Both the position numbers and the translations under genes were made by a program. The notes under the pieces are model-generated. The model did not search any database, was not told the DNA's origin, and saw only the letters and a program-made list of their open reading frames with translations. From Enterobacteriaceae bacterium (GTDB lineage: Bacteria > Pseudomonadota > Gammaproteobacteria > Enterobacterales > Enterobacteriaceae), in the NCBI GenBank assembly GCA_902363335.1, contig CABIZV010000006.1:248001-312000 (forward strand): a stretch of 64,000 nt of DNA. The letters run 5' to 3'. This document shows, piece by piece, positions 17,388-26,717 of this stretch. Positions within the stretch are counted from its first letter, which is position 1. Every line of letters starts with the position of its first letter.

Positions 17388-18031
17388 CGCTGTAGCTCAT
17401 CCAGTGCAGGGGCATCCAGATGCGAAATGTCCCCTGCCGTTTCCACGATCCATCCCGGCGCGAGCCACTGGCTTTCCTGATAGTCCACCCGCGAGATTGA
17501 GCAGTTACGCAGTCGCAGACGACGCTCCGCGTGTGCCGGTAGCCCCAGAATGGTACTCACCAGACACCCCAGCGCGATACCGTGGCTGACCAGCAGCGGG
17601 CGGCTACCCGGAGGCAGATCAAGGCAAGCGCTCAGCCCCGCAAACATACGCTCACTGAGCTCCTGCATTGACTCACCTTCAGGAATACGCCCGTCAGGCG
17701 TACCGTTCACCACCAGCCTACGCCACGTTTCTTCCTCGGCACTCAGCGAGTCAAGATGGCGCTGTTCCAGCACGCCCATATCCAGCTCGCGCAGGCGAGC
17801 ATCCAGCGTAACGCCACAGCCACAGGCATCGGCAATAATCTCGGCGGTCCGGCGCGTACGCCCCAGGTCGCTGGCAATAACATGGGTGATGCCGTAGGTG
17901 CGCACCCGCTCACCTACCTGCACCGCCTGGGCTTCACCTTTAGCCGTCAGAGGGCTATCGGACTGGCCTTGAATACGCCGTTCGGCGTTCCACTGCGTTT
18001 CGCCATGGCGAACAAGATATACCTGTAACAT
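17384..18031 (-). CDS. gpmB: Phosphoglycerate mutase-like phosphatase GpmB/YtjC
   Basis: 215 residues, equal to E. coli GpmB. Histidine phosphatase superfamily with the catalytic RHGETQWN (H9) and a second histidine in LLVSHGIALG. It is annotated as a 2,3-bisphosphoglycerate-independent mutase homologue, but the E. coli protein has little mutase activity and may be a broad phosphatase. It overlaps the rob stop by 4 bp in convergent orientation. Confidence 0.94.
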   Translation of the reverse strand: MLQVYLVRHGETQWNAERRIQGQSDSPLTAKGEAQAVQVGERVRTYGITHVIASDLGRTRRTAEIIADACGCGVTLDARLRELDMGVLEQRHLDSLSAEEETWRRLVVNGTPDGRIPEGESMQELSERMFAGLSACLDLPPGSRPLLVSHGIALGCLVSTILGLPAHAERRLRLRNCSISRVDYQESQWLAPGWIVETAGDISHLDAPALDELQR

Positions 18032-18083
18032 GTTTTTTATCCGTTATACTGCGGTGACAATTTATTATCTGAGTGTGTAGATT

Positions 18084-18599
18084 ATGCATCAAGTTGTGGT
18101 TGCTACCACCAATCCTGCCAAAATTCAGGCGATTCTTGCCGCATTTGACCAGATTTTTGGTGAAGGATCCTGTCATATCGACGCCATTTCCGTGGATACC
18201 GGCGTGCCAGAGCAGCCTTTTGGCAGCACCCAAACGCGTGACGGCGCGCGCAACCGAGTTGCTAACGCCCGCAAGGCGCGTCCAGAAGCGGATTTTTGGG
18301 TAGCCATTGAGGCGGGAATTGATGAAGGGGCAACCTTCAGTTGGGTGGTGATTGAAAACCGCGAGCAGCGTGGGGAGTCGCGTTCTGCCACGCTACCGCT
18401 GCCTGACATCATTCTTGAACAGGTGGCCGCGGGAGACGCGCTAGGGCCGGTCATGTCGAAACATACCGGCATTGATAAAATTGGCAATAAAGAAGGGGCG
18501 ATTGGCGTCTTTACCGCCGGTGTCCTCACGCGCAGCAGCGTTTACCATCAGGCTGTGGTGCTGGCGCTCAGTCCTTTTCACAACGCGCTTTACCGGTAA
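18084..18599 (+). CDS. yjjX: Non-canonical purine NTP phosphatase (ITP/XTPase) YjjX
   Basis: 171 residues. It hydrolyses ITP and XTP, keeping deaminated purines out of nucleic acids. N terminus MHQVVVATTNPAKIQAIL carries the Maf/HAM1-like TNPAK nucleotide-binding loop; DFWVAIEAGID and SKHTGIDKIGNKEGAIG are family motifs. It is divergent from gpmB, with a short promoter gap between the two. A REP follows the stop. Confidence 0.94.
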   Translation: MHQVVVATTNPAKIQAILAAFDQIFGEGSCHIDAISVDTGVPEQPFGSTQTRDGARNRVANARKARPEADFWVAIEAGIDEGATFSWVVIENREQRGESRSATLPLPDIILEQVAAGDALGPVMSKHTGIDKIGNKEGAIGVFTAGVLTRSSVYHQAVVLALSPFHNALYR

Positions 18600-18605
18600 A
18601 ACCTT

Positions 18606-18634
18606 GCCGGATGGCGGCTTCGCCTTATCCGGCC
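18606..18634. repeat. REP element
   Basis: gccggatggcggcttcgcc followed by ttatccggcc, between the convergent yjjX and trpR stops. Confidence 0.85.
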
Positions 18635-18639
18635 TGTGG

Positions 18640-18963
18640 TTAGGTTTTGGGTAATGTCTCTTCCAGCCACTGGCGGAGTTCAACCGGCGCCGACTTCAGG
18701 CTGTTCGATCCGCGGGTGATCGTCGCGATCCCCGCGCCAAGCTCGTTTTTCAATTCTCGTTGACTCATCTCGCCGCGCAGAAGTTCTTCAATAATGCGCA
18801 CGCGCGTGCCCAGCGCCTCACGCTCATCCGGCGTCATGATGAGGTTAAGCAGCGGTAACGCGAGATCATCACTGTACGCCCTACGCAGAAGCTCCACATA
18901 GCGAAGCCACTCCTGGTGACGCTGCTCAGCCACCGTGGCGGAATAAGGGGATTGTTGGGTCAT
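18640..18963 (-). CDS. trpR: Trp operon repressor TrpR
   Basis: 107 residues from the ATG at 18963, one shorter than in E. coli. With tryptophan bound it represses trp, aroH, mtr and its own gene. The helix-turn-helix QRELKNELGAGIATITRGSNSL is intact. The frame is open 17 codons further upstream, but those overlap the operator and have no family match, so the MTQQSPYSA start is preferred. It lies 63 bp downstream of slt and has its own promoter there. Confidence 0.97.
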   Translation of the reverse strand: MTQQSPYSATVAEQRHQEWLRYVELLRRAYSDDLALPLLNLIMTPDEREALGTRVRIIEELLRGEMSQRELKNELGAGIATITRGSNSLKSAPVELRQWLEETLPKT

Positions 18964-18984
18964 GACAGGCCACCATGTTATGCA

Positions 18985-19004
18985 TGTACTCTTAAACGAG
19001 TACA
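18985..19004 (-). promoter_or_regulatory. TrpR operator of trpR
   Basis: tgtactcttaaacgagtaca, a 7-bp inverted repeat (tgtactc/gagtaca) around a 6-bp centre, placed 21 bp upstream of the trpR ATG. It fits the TrpR half-site pattern with GTACT/AGTAC arms and indicates autoregulation. Confidence 0.85.
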
Positions 19005-19026
19005 AGCATAACACAGGTCTTACGCA

Positions 19027-20964
19027 TCAGTAACGTCGTTGCCACTCATTGCGGGTCAGTACGTCCTCTTTCTCGCCCATAAAGTGGCGATAATAGGCGT
19101 CGTAGGCCAACACGTTTTTCACATAACCGCGAGTTTCGGAGAACGGGATGCTCTCAATAAACGCCACGGCATCAATGCGCCCAGCGCTATTGCCAAGCCA
19201 GGTACGCACGCGCCCAGGCCCTGCGTTGTAGGCGGCGGAAGCAAAGATACGGTTGTTTTCAAACTGCTGATAGACATATTGCAGATAGCTTGTGCCGATA
19301 GCGATATTGGTTTCCGGCTCCAACAGCTGCGCCGGATTAGTGTAGCCCGGCAGGCTAAACATTTTTACCGTATGCGTCGCCGTGCCCGGCATTATCTGCA
19401 TCAGCCCGCTGGCGCCGACCGGTGATTTCACCTTCGGGTTCCAGGCGCTCTCCTGGCGGGCAATCGCCATCGCATAGCTTTGCGGTATGTCTTTGTCAGA
19501 GGTGTAGCGGACAAACAGATCCTTATACGCTAGCGGGAAGCGCTCTTGCAGGTTGTCCCAAAGCTTACCGGAGATAGTCGCCTGCACGCTGAGATCCCAC
19601 CAGTTCTGATCAAAGGCGTACCGCGCGAGCTGCGCTTGTTCCGTTTGGCTGCGACTGCTGACCAGATTCGCCCACTCGCTGCGCGCGGTATTATCCTGAT
19701 TCCAGTACATTAATTCACGCACGCGCGCCATCTCCGCCCCGTTGGTTAGCGTCGATGACACCCCGCCCGGCGCTTTGTCTATACGTAGCGTATAGGGTTT
19801 ATCCAGGCGCTGAGCGGCCACCATCGGGTAAAAACCGCGCTGCTGCGCCAGCGCCTGCCAAATGCCTCGAGCTTCATCGGCGCGGCCCTGCTCCATCAGC
19901 AGGTCTGCCTGCCAATAGCGCCATTCGTCTTTCTCTTTGGCTTCCATCGGCAAGCGGGCAAGCCAGGTATTCAGCCCTTCACGATCGCCGCTGCCCAACG
20001 CCATACGCACCCGGCGCTCAATCAAAGAGGTCGATTGCGAGCGCATGACGGCGTCATCACGCCAGCGCATTTGCTCGTCGGTAACATCGTTGCCCATCAA
20101 ACGCCAGGCCACGATATCGCGCAGTTCCTGCGTTTGTTCTTCATTTAGCTGCTGCGCTTGTACCAATGACGGGATCATCAAACGCGCATTTTCCGCATCC
20201 TGACGGGCCACGCTGCTAAACGCGATAGCCGCAAGCTGGCGGGTAAAATCCGTCGCGCCAGTGGTACGGGCAAAGGTCAGCACGTTATTTGGGTTATTTG
20301 CCAGATCGGTAATCGCCGTGGCTATCGTCTGATATTCCGCCGGCATCTGTGAGGCCAGTACCTTCACAAGCCCCGTGTTACCTGCTTTCATCACCAGGCG
20401 GATGCGTTCTAAATAGGCGAGTGGATCCTGTGTACCCGAAGCACGCCAGGCGCTAAACAGCTTATCGCAGGCATTCGGCCGGTTCTGCCCGGTCAGCCAC
20501 AGCGTTTTGGCCCCTTCCCATGCCCCCTGCGTATCGCCAACGCTATATTTGGCGTAGTAGTAGTTACATTGTGCTTCCGCCGTACCCGGTTTATCGGGGC
20601 TAAAGGCTAGCAGACCACGCCAGTCTTCACGGCGCGCCAGTTCGTTGACGAAGCGATTTTTTAACGTCCTGGCGGGTGGCAGCGTGGGATTCTCCTGCAC
20701 AAAATTGGTTACCGCAAGCGCTGGGGTATTCATCAGATCGCCTGAAAGCTGGCGATATTGCAGGTAAGGGTACAGCGGATAATCGCGCAGGGTCGGCATT
20801 AAGCTCTCAACCACATCCATCTGGCGGTTATCCCAGGCCTGTTTGATTTGGGCGTAACGGCTACGCTGCTGGTCCAGCGAATCCGCGTGGGCCGCGCTGC
20901 TGACGGTCAACAGGCAAGCACCTGCTGCCAGCAGACGCCACGTATAATGTTTGGCTGTATCCAC
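19027..20964 (-). CDS. slt: Soluble lytic murein transglycosylase Slt70
   Basis: 645 residues, the E. coli length. A periplasmic enzyme that cleaves the MurNAc-GlcNAc bond of peptidoglycan to give 1,6-anhydro ends. Signal peptide at about residues 1-27, then the doughnut-shaped alpha-helical U and L domains, then the C-terminal lysozyme-like domain with the catalytic glutamate in IARQESAWNPKV (near residue 505), followed by GASGLMQIMPGTA and AAYNAGPGRV. It is upstream of trpR on the same strand and divergent from ettA. Confidence 0.97.
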   Translation of the reverse strand: MDTAKHYTWRLLAAGACLLTVSSAAHADSLDQQRSRYAQIKQAWDNRQMDVVESLMPTLRDYPLYPYLQYRQLSGDLMNTPALAVTNFVQENPTLPPARTLKNRFVNELARREDWRGLLAFSPDKPGTAEAQCNYYYAKYSVGDTQGAWEGAKTLWLTGQNRPNACDKLFSAWRASGTQDPLAYLERIRLVMKAGNTGLVKVLASQMPAEYQTIATAITDLANNPNNVLTFARTTGATDFTRQLAAIAFSSVARQDAENARLMIPSLVQAQQLNEEQTQELRDIVAWRLMGNDVTDEQMRWRDDAVMRSQSTSLIERRVRMALGSGDREGLNTWLARLPMEAKEKDEWRYWQADLLMEQGRADEARGIWQALAQQRGFYPMVAAQRLDKPYTLRIDKAPGGVSSTLTNGAEMARVRELMYWNQDNTARSEWANLVSSRSQTEQAQLARYAFDQNWWDLSVQATISGKLWDNLQERFPLAYKDLFVRYTSDKDIPQSYAMAIARQESAWNPKVKSPVGASGLMQIMPGTATHTVKMFSLPGYTNPAQLLEPETNIAIGTSYLQYVYQQFENNRIFASAAYNAGPGRVRTWLGNSAGRIDAVAFIESIPFSETRGYVKNVLAYDAYYRHFMGEKEDVLTRNEWQRRY

Positions 20965-21185
20965 AAGCTCTTCCTCGTTGTCACGTTACGTCAGTGCAGC
21001 GTCATGCCGCGTTAATCAATTGATGCTAACCACTGATGCCAAAATGTTCCACGTTATGAACACTTTTTTACGTTTTAGCGGTGGTGTTACGCACCTGTGT
21101 TTGCATGCTGGGATTGGGCGTTGAAAACAGCTACACTTCGCCTTTGATATACTCTATTCATCACGATAAAGAGGCGAAGTCCAAC

Positions 21186-22853
21186 GTGGCCCAATTCGTT
21201 TATACCATGCATCGTGTCGGCAAAGTGGTTCCGCCGAAACGTCATATTCTTAAAAACATCTCGCTGAGCTTCTTCCCTGGCGCAAAAATCGGGGTTCTGG
21301 GCCTGAACGGCGCCGGTAAATCCACCCTGCTGCGCATTATGGCCGGTATCGATACCGACATCGAAGGTGAAGCTCGCCCACAGCCGGGGCTTAAAATTGG
21401 TTACCTGCCGCAGGAACCCAAGCTGAACCCTGAACATACCGTTCGTGAATCGGTTGAAGAAGCCGTTGCCGAAGTGGTTAACGCGCTGAAAGGCCTGGAC
21501 GAAGTGTACGCCAAGTACGCAGAGCCAGACGCCGACTTCGATAAACTCGCCGCTCAACAGGGCAAGTTTGAAGAGATTATCCAGGCGCACGACGGTCACA
21601 ACCTGAACGTGCAGCTTGAGCGCGCCGCTGATGCGCTGCGTCTGCCGGACTGGGATGCGAAAATCGAAAAACTCTCCGGTGGTGAACGCCGCCGTGTCGC
21701 ACTGTGCCGTCTGCTGCTGGAAAAGCCAGACATGCTGCTGCTTGACGAACCGACTAACCACCTGGATGCCGAATCCGTCGCCTGGCTGGAACGCTTCCTG
21801 CATGATTTCGAAGGCACCGTGGTGGCAATTACCCACGACCGTTACTTCCTCGATAACGTGGCCGGTTGGATCCTCGAGCTTGACCGCGGTGAGGGTATTC
21901 CGTGGGAAGGTAACTACTCCTCCTGGCTTGAGCAAAAAGATCAGCGTCTGGCGCAGGAAGCCTCTCAGGAAGCGGCTCGCCGTAAATCCATTGAGAAAGA
22001 GTTGGAGTGGGTTCGTCAGGGCGCGAAAGGCCGTCAGTCTAAGGGTAAAGCCCGTCTGGCACGCTTTGAAGAGCTGAACAATACCGAATACCAGAAGCGT
22101 AACGAAACCAACGAACTGTTTATTCCACCTGGCGCACGTCTGGGCGATAAAGTCGTTGAAGTGACCAATCTGCGTAAGTCCTACGGCGATCGTGTGCTGA
22201 TCGACGACCTGAGCTTCTCAGTACCGAAAGGCGCTATCGTCGGGATCATTGGTCCGAACGGCGCGGGTAAATCGACCCTGTTCCGTATGATGTCTGGTCA
22301 GGAACAGCCGGATAGCGGCACCATTTCGCTTGGCGAGACCGTGAAACTGGCCTCAGTCGATCAGTTCCGTGATTCTATGGATAACAGCAAAACCGTGTGG
22401 GAAGAAGTTTCCGGCGGGCTGGATATCATGAAGATCGGCAACACCGAAATGCCAAGCCGCGCCTACGTGGGCCGCTTCAACTTTAAAGGTGTTGATCAGG
22501 GCAAGCGCGTTGGCGAACTGTCCGGCGGTGAGCGTGGACGTCTGCACCTGGCGAAACTGCTGCAGGTTGGCGGCAACATGCTGCTGCTCGATGAACCAAC
22601 AAACGACCTGGATATCGAAACCCTGCGCGCGCTGGAAAACGCCCTGCTGGAGTTCCCGGGCTGCGCGATGGTTATCTCGCACGACCGTTGGTTCCTTGAC
22701 CGTATCGCGACCCACATTCTGGACTACCAGGATGAAGGGAAAGTGGAATTCTTTGAAGGTAACTTCACCGAATACGAAGAGTACAAGAAACGCACCCTCG
22801 GCGCCGATGCGCTGGAGCCGAAGCGTATCAAGTACAAACGTATCGCGAAATAA
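21186..22853 (+). CDS. ettA: Energy-dependent translational throttle protein EttA (ABC-F)
   Basis: 555 residues when started at the GTG at 21186 (GAGGCGAAG ribosome site), which gives the family AQFVYTMHRVGKVVPP N terminus; the 35 codons upstream are unrelated. Two ABC domains, with Walker A loops GLNGAGKST (about 40) and GPNGAGKST (about 355) and signatures LSGGERRR and LSGGERGR, flank the P-site tRNA interaction linker (about 240-320). EttA binds the ribosomal E site and restrains the first elongation cycle when ADP/ATP is high. No membrane domain. Confidence 0.97.
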   Translation: MAQFVYTMHRVGKVVPPKRHILKNISLSFFPGAKIGVLGLNGAGKSTLLRIMAGIDTDIEGEARPQPGLKIGYLPQEPKLNPEHTVRESVEEAVAEVVNALKGLDEVYAKYAEPDADFDKLAAQQGKFEEIIQAHDGHNLNVQLERAADALRLPDWDAKIEKLSGGERRRVALCRLLLEKPDMLLLDEPTNHLDAESVAWLERFLHDFEGTVVAITHDRYFLDNVAGWILELDRGEGIPWEGNYSSWLEQKDQRLAQEASQEAARRKSIEKELEWVRQGAKGRQSKGKARLARFEELNNTEYQKRNETNELFIPPGARLGDKVVEVTNLRKSYGDRVLIDDLSFSVPKGAIVGIIGPNGAGKSTLFRMMSGQEQPDSGTISLGETVKLASVDQFRDSMDNSKTVWEEVSGGLDIMKIGNTEMPSRAYVGRFNFKGVDQGKRVGELSGGERGRLHLAKLLQVGGNMLLLDEPTNDLDIETLRALENALLEFPGCAMVISHDRWFLDRIATHILDYQDEGKVEFFEGNFTEYEEYKKRTLGADALEPKRIKYKRIAK

Positions 22854-22861
22854 TAGCGTTC

Positions 22862-22892
22862 AGGCGAATGATGAAAATCATTCGCCTTTTTT
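22862..22892 (+). terminator. ettA intrinsic terminator
   Basis: Perfect 11-bp stem aggcgaatgat/atcattcgcct with a GAAA tetraloop, followed by a U run, between the convergent ettA and nadR stops. Confidence 0.93.
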
Positions 22893-22908
22893 ATCCTATA
22901 AAAACCGG

Positions 22909-24138
22909 CTATGCGTCGCCCATCAATCCTTTCACCAGTTCCACGCAGCGCAGGAAGCGAGAATCGTAATCTGATTCTTCAACGTGTACAAAATCGATAT
23001 TGTTCTTCTCAAGCATTGAGACCAGCAGCGTCTGAAACTCTTTGCGGTCGACGGAGCTGCCCAGGCTGCGCAGGCCATCCGCTACCCACGGCGTGTTGTT
23101 TTCCAGCAGAATCACCAGGTCAAAACGATACTCATCAATCAGCGCCTGAACGAAGGGATGTTCGCGCCCTTCATACTTTTTACAGAAGGCCTGAGTACTG
23201 ACAAAATCGGTATCAATAAAAGCGACTTTATTGGCATATTTCACCGCAAAATCAATGTACTGAGCATGACCGAGGGCGATTTTATCGTAGTCGGAATACT
23301 GTAACGCCATCTCATCGCCACCCAAGTGTGAGAAGACATAATCTCGTCCATACTCCCAGGCACTGGTGGTGTTAAAGATGTTTGCCAGCTTGTTCACCAG
23401 CGTCGATTTCCCGCTGGACTCGCCGCCAAGAATCGCTACGGTACGCACGAAAAAGGGCTTCACTTCGGTAGGCACATAATCCCAGTAGCGGAACGGGTTC
23501 TCACGAATTTGCCCACCGCTGATATTCATAAACGTGCGTTTAGGGTCGATCAGTACCGTTTCAATCCCCAAATGCTCAAGATACTGTGGTGCATCAGCCT
23601 CTTCAGAGCTGTAGATCCAATTAGGCTGGATCCCCTTCTCTTCCATAAAGCTTTTAATCCCCGCGCTCCACACGTCCCAGCCGTGTGGATACGGTTCCAT
23701 GCCTTCTTCATTGAAGGCATGAATGCGGATGTTCTTCTGGTATTTGAACGTCTGCAGGAGCCAGCGCAGGCGGTCGGGCACCGTCGGCTGCTGGGACATG
23801 GCGCTATCTTCAAACAGCGCGCGATCGCGCGTGTCGTCATAGCCCATGATGATATGCAGTTCATCAACCTGGCTACAGGCGCGCTGGATAAGGTAGATAT
23901 GCCCGGTATGCAGGGGATAAAATTTACCGAATACCACACCGATATTTTTTTGCTGACGTGGGAATTCCAGATTCAGGAAACGGTGTAATGCTTCGAGCTT
24001 TTGCGCGCTGGGGCTCTTAATTTTAGCGTTCAGAAGCTGGCTTAAATAGCCCTTGGTCATGCCGCTTGCGTCTGCGACCTGCTGTAAGGTACAGCCTTTT
24101 TGACGAATTGCGGTTTTGAGATAGTCGAACGACGACAC
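22909..24138 (-). CDS. nadR: Trifunctional NAD regulator / NMN adenylyltransferase / ribosylnicotinamide kinase
   Basis: 409 residues from the GTG at 24138, selected because AGGAGG lies just upstream and the product begins SSFDYLKTAI as in E. coli. Domains in order: a helix-turn-helix repressor (about 1-60, DASGMTKGYLSQLLN), the NMN adenylyltransferase (about 62-230, with GKFYPLHTGH) and the ribosylnicotinamide kinase (about 230-409, Walker A GGESSGKST). It represses NAD synthesis genes and salvages nicotinamide riboside with the PnuC transporter. Downstream of radA but separated from it by a terminator. Confidence 0.97.
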   Translation of the reverse strand: MSSFDYLKTAIRQKGCTLQQVADASGMTKGYLSQLLNAKIKSPSAQKLEALHRFLNLEFPRQQKNIGVVFGKFYPLHTGHIYLIQRACSQVDELHIIMGYDDTRDRALFEDSAMSQQPTVPDRLRWLLQTFKYQKNIRIHAFNEEGMEPYPHGWDVWSAGIKSFMEEKGIQPNWIYSSEEADAPQYLEHLGIETVLIDPKRTFMNISGGQIRENPFRYWDYVPTEVKPFFVRTVAILGGESSGKSTLVNKLANIFNTTSAWEYGRDYVFSHLGGDEMALQYSDYDKIALGHAQYIDFAVKYANKVAFIDTDFVSTQAFCKKYEGREHPFVQALIDEYRFDLVILLENNTPWVADGLRSLGSSVDRKEFQTLLVSMLEKNNIDFVHVEESDYDSRFLRCVELVKGLMGDA

Positions 24139-24182
24139 AAGAGCCTCCTGCAAATTTAGGGAAATCATCACCCTATTATACG

Positions 24183-24207
24183 AAAAACCCGGAAACACTT
24201 TCCGGGT
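24183..24207 (-). terminator. radA intrinsic terminator
   Basis: 9-bp stem (24187-24195 with 24199-24207) with a 3-nt loop and a minus-strand U run, between radA and nadR. It ends the serB-radA unit. Confidence 0.85.
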
Positions 24208-24241
24208 AAATATGTCCGATACTGCCGAGCAACAGTGCGTG

Positions 24242-25630
24242 TTATGAGTATAGATCGTCAAAGACGCCCAGCGCGTCGGCAAGTTTTTTCACCCCAAATA
24301 CCTGCATGCCTTCCGGGAGTTTTTTCGGTACGTTGGCGGCCGGGACAATTGCGCGACGGAAGCCGTGCTTCGCCGCTTCCGATATACGCTCCTGACCACT
24401 CGGTACAGGACGAATTTCGCCCGCCAACCCAACTTCACCGAATACCACGAGGTCATGCGGGAGCGGTCTGTCACGTAGACTCGACACCATCGCCAGCAGC
24501 AGGGCTAAGTCCGCACTGGTTTCGGTCACTTTTACGCCACCGACCACGTTCACAAATACGTCCTGATCCGACATCTGCAAACCGCCATGACGATGTAACA
24601 CCGCCAGCAAAATCGCCAGCCGGTTCTGCTCAAGGCCTACGGCAACACGCCGTGGATTCGCCATCATGGACTGATCGACCAGCGCCTGAATCTCCACCAG
24701 CAGCGGGCGTGTGCCTTCCCAGACCACCATCACCGAACTGCCGGAGGTGACTTCATCACCACGGCTTAAGAAGATGGCAGACGGGTTGCTGACTTCGCGC
24801 AGCCCCTGTTCGGTCATGGCAAACACGCCAAGCTCATTCACTGCGCCGAAGCGGTTTTTGTGGCTACGCAGGGTGCGGAAACGGGAGTCGGCGTCACCGT
24901 CGAGCAGCACCGAGCAGTCGATACAGTGTTCCAGCACTTTCGGCCCGGCCAGCGAGCCGTCTTTGGTCACGTGGCCAACCATCACGATGGCGACACCGCG
25001 CGTTTTCGCAAAACGAGTCAGGTAAGCCGCCGTTTCACGAACCTGCGCCACGCTGCCCGGCGACGACTGAATATCCGCCATGTGCATGACCTGGATGGAG
25101 TCGATAACCATCAGCTTTGGCTGTTCTTCTTCGGCAATCAGGCAAATCTGCTCAATGCTGGTTTCTGAAAGCATGTTCAGATTGGCTGTCGGCAGACCCA
25201 GACGATGCGCACGCATCGCCACCTGCTGTAAGGATTCTTCGCCGGTGACGTACAGCGTTTTCATCTGCTCCGACAGCTTGCACAGCGTTTGTAGCAGCAG
25301 CGTTGATTTCCCCGCCCCGGGGTTACCACCAATCAAAATGGCGCTTCCCGGAACCACGCCGCCGCCCAATACGCGGTCGAACTCTTTGAAACCGGTCGAA
25401 AAGCGCGGCAGTTCTTCGAGGCTAATATCGGAGAGCTTTTGTACCTTCGCTACGCCTGCGTTCCCCGCATAGCCGCTCAGGCGCTCATTACGCGCAACGG
25501 TGGGTGAAGCCGCAACGCGCACCTCGGTGATGGTATTCCAGGCCTGACAGGCGCTACATTGACCCTGCCAGCGCGGATAATCCGCACCACATTCATTACA
25601 GACAAATGCGCGTTTAGGAGCTTTCGCCAC
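24242..25630 (-). CDS. radA: DNA repair protein RadA (Sms)
   Basis: 462 residues. A RecA-related DnaB-type helicase that processes branched recombination intermediates. The N-terminal zinc finger CNECGADYPRWQGQCSAC, the Walker A loop GGNPGAGKST, the RadA-specific KNRFG motif (HKNRFGAVNE) and the C-terminal Lon-like domain (VVFGEVGLAGEIRPV) are all present. It starts 11 bp after the serB stop and is probably cotranscribed with it. Confidence 0.97.
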   Translation of the reverse strand: MAKAPKRAFVCNECGADYPRWQGQCSACQAWNTITEVRVAASPTVARNERLSGYAGNAGVAKVQKLSDISLEELPRFSTGFKEFDRVLGGGVVPGSAILIGGNPGAGKSTLLLQTLCKLSEQMKTLYVTGEESLQQVAMRAHRLGLPTANLNMLSETSIEQICLIAEEEQPKLMVIDSIQVMHMADIQSSPGSVAQVRETAAYLTRFAKTRGVAIVMVGHVTKDGSLAGPKVLEHCIDCSVLLDGDADSRFRTLRSHKNRFGAVNELGVFAMTEQGLREVSNPSAIFLSRGDEVTSGSSVMVVWEGTRPLLVEIQALVDQSMMANPRRVAVGLEQNRLAILLAVLHRHGGLQMSDQDVFVNVVGGVKVTETSADLALLLAMVSSLRDRPLPHDLVVFGEVGLAGEIRPVPSGQERISEAAKHGFRRAIVPAANVPKKLPEGMQVFGVKKLADALGVFDDLYS

Positions 25631-25641
25631 GGTTTACCTCT

Positions 25642-26613
25642 TTATTTCTGATTCATGCTGCCGGAGAGGATACAGAATACCCCCATCAAGTCGGCATGAC
25701 GGATGGTGACTTCCGTCTGTTCATTCACTTTCGGTTTGGCATGATACGCAATGCCCAGTCCCGCCACTTTAATCATCGGCAGGTCGTTAGCACCGTCGCC
25801 GATAGCCACCGTCTGTGCATGGGGAATTTCATACTTTTCAGCCAGTTGTTGTAGCGTGTTGGCTTTATATTGCGCGTCAACAATGTCGCCAATCACTTCG
25901 CCGGTCAGTTTGCCGTCACGGATACCCAGCTCATTGGCCACCGCTGCGGTTAAGCGCAGCTTGTCACGCAGGTATTCGGCAAAGAAGGTGAAACCGCCGG
26001 AGGCAATTGCCACTTTCCAGCCCAGCGTCTCCAGCTTTAACACCAGTTGAGTCAATCCCGGCATTAACGGCAGGGTATCACGTACCTGACGCAGGATATT
26101 GGCATCGGCGTCTTTTAGCGTCGCAACGCGCTGGCGCAGACTGGCGCTAAAGTCCAGCTCACCGCGCATCGCGCGTTCGGTGACTTCAGAAACGAGTTCG
26201 CCCGTGCCTGCCAGTTTAGCAATTTCATCAATACATTCGATCTGAATGGCGGTGGAGTCCATGTCCATCACCAGTAAACCCGGCGTACGCAGATGAGGAA
26301 TTTTGCCCAGCGGCGCGACATCCAGCTCCGCATCGTGTGCCAGACGTGTCGCCCGCGGGGTTAACGATCCCGCCAGACGAATCACCTGATAGTCTTCCAC
26401 GCACCAGGCTGCTACGATCACCATAGCCGCACCAAGATTTCGCTGGTAGGCGGTCAGACGTTCTTTATTGAGGCCACGGCCATACAGCAACCAGCCGCTG
26501 CGCCCGGCATGATAATCCAGCGGCATCACTTCATCGCCACTAAGGGAAAGCGGCAACCCAGGCCACAAGGAGACATCTTCAGGCAGGTCGCACCAGGTCA
26601 AACTGTTTGGCAT
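25642..26613 (-). CDS. serB: Phosphoserine phosphatase
   Basis: 323 residues from the ATG at 26613 (MPNSLTWCDLPEDVSLW). The last step of serine synthesis, dephosphorylating O-phosphoserine. HAD motifs: DMDSTAI (nucleophile Asp), ASGGFTFF and GDGANDLPMI. The 39-codon upstream extension of the frame overlaps the divergent ytjB promoter and start and is not family sequence. One residue longer than E. coli, from an insertion after MPN. Confidence 0.97.
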   Translation of the reverse strand: MPNSLTWCDLPEDVSLWPGLPLSLSGDEVMPLDYHAGRSGWLLYGRGLNKERLTAYQRNLGAAMVIVAAWCVEDYQVIRLAGSLTPRATRLAHDAELDVAPLGKIPHLRTPGLLVMDMDSTAIQIECIDEIAKLAGTGELVSEVTERAMRGELDFSASLRQRVATLKDADANILRQVRDTLPLMPGLTQLVLKLETLGWKVAIASGGFTFFAEYLRDKLRLTAAVANELGIRDGKLTGEVIGDIVDAQYKANTLQQLAEKYEIPHAQTVAIGDGANDLPMIKVAGLGIAYHAKPKVNEQTEVTIRHADLMGVFCILSGSMNQK

Positions 26614-26717
26614 TACGGCTCCAATCTTGTCTATTAAGCCCAGGAAAATAACGCATGAGGCTACCTTGTAACCAGCGCTTCTGGCAACATTAAGCTGTAA
26701 ATTTTCAAAGGTGGAAT

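Noticed and set aside
21087..21935. 282-codon open frame antisense to ettA
   Set aside because: It lies wholly opposite a strongly conserved gene, has no ribosome site or recognisable domain, and fits the long antisense frames usual in GC-rich coding DNA.
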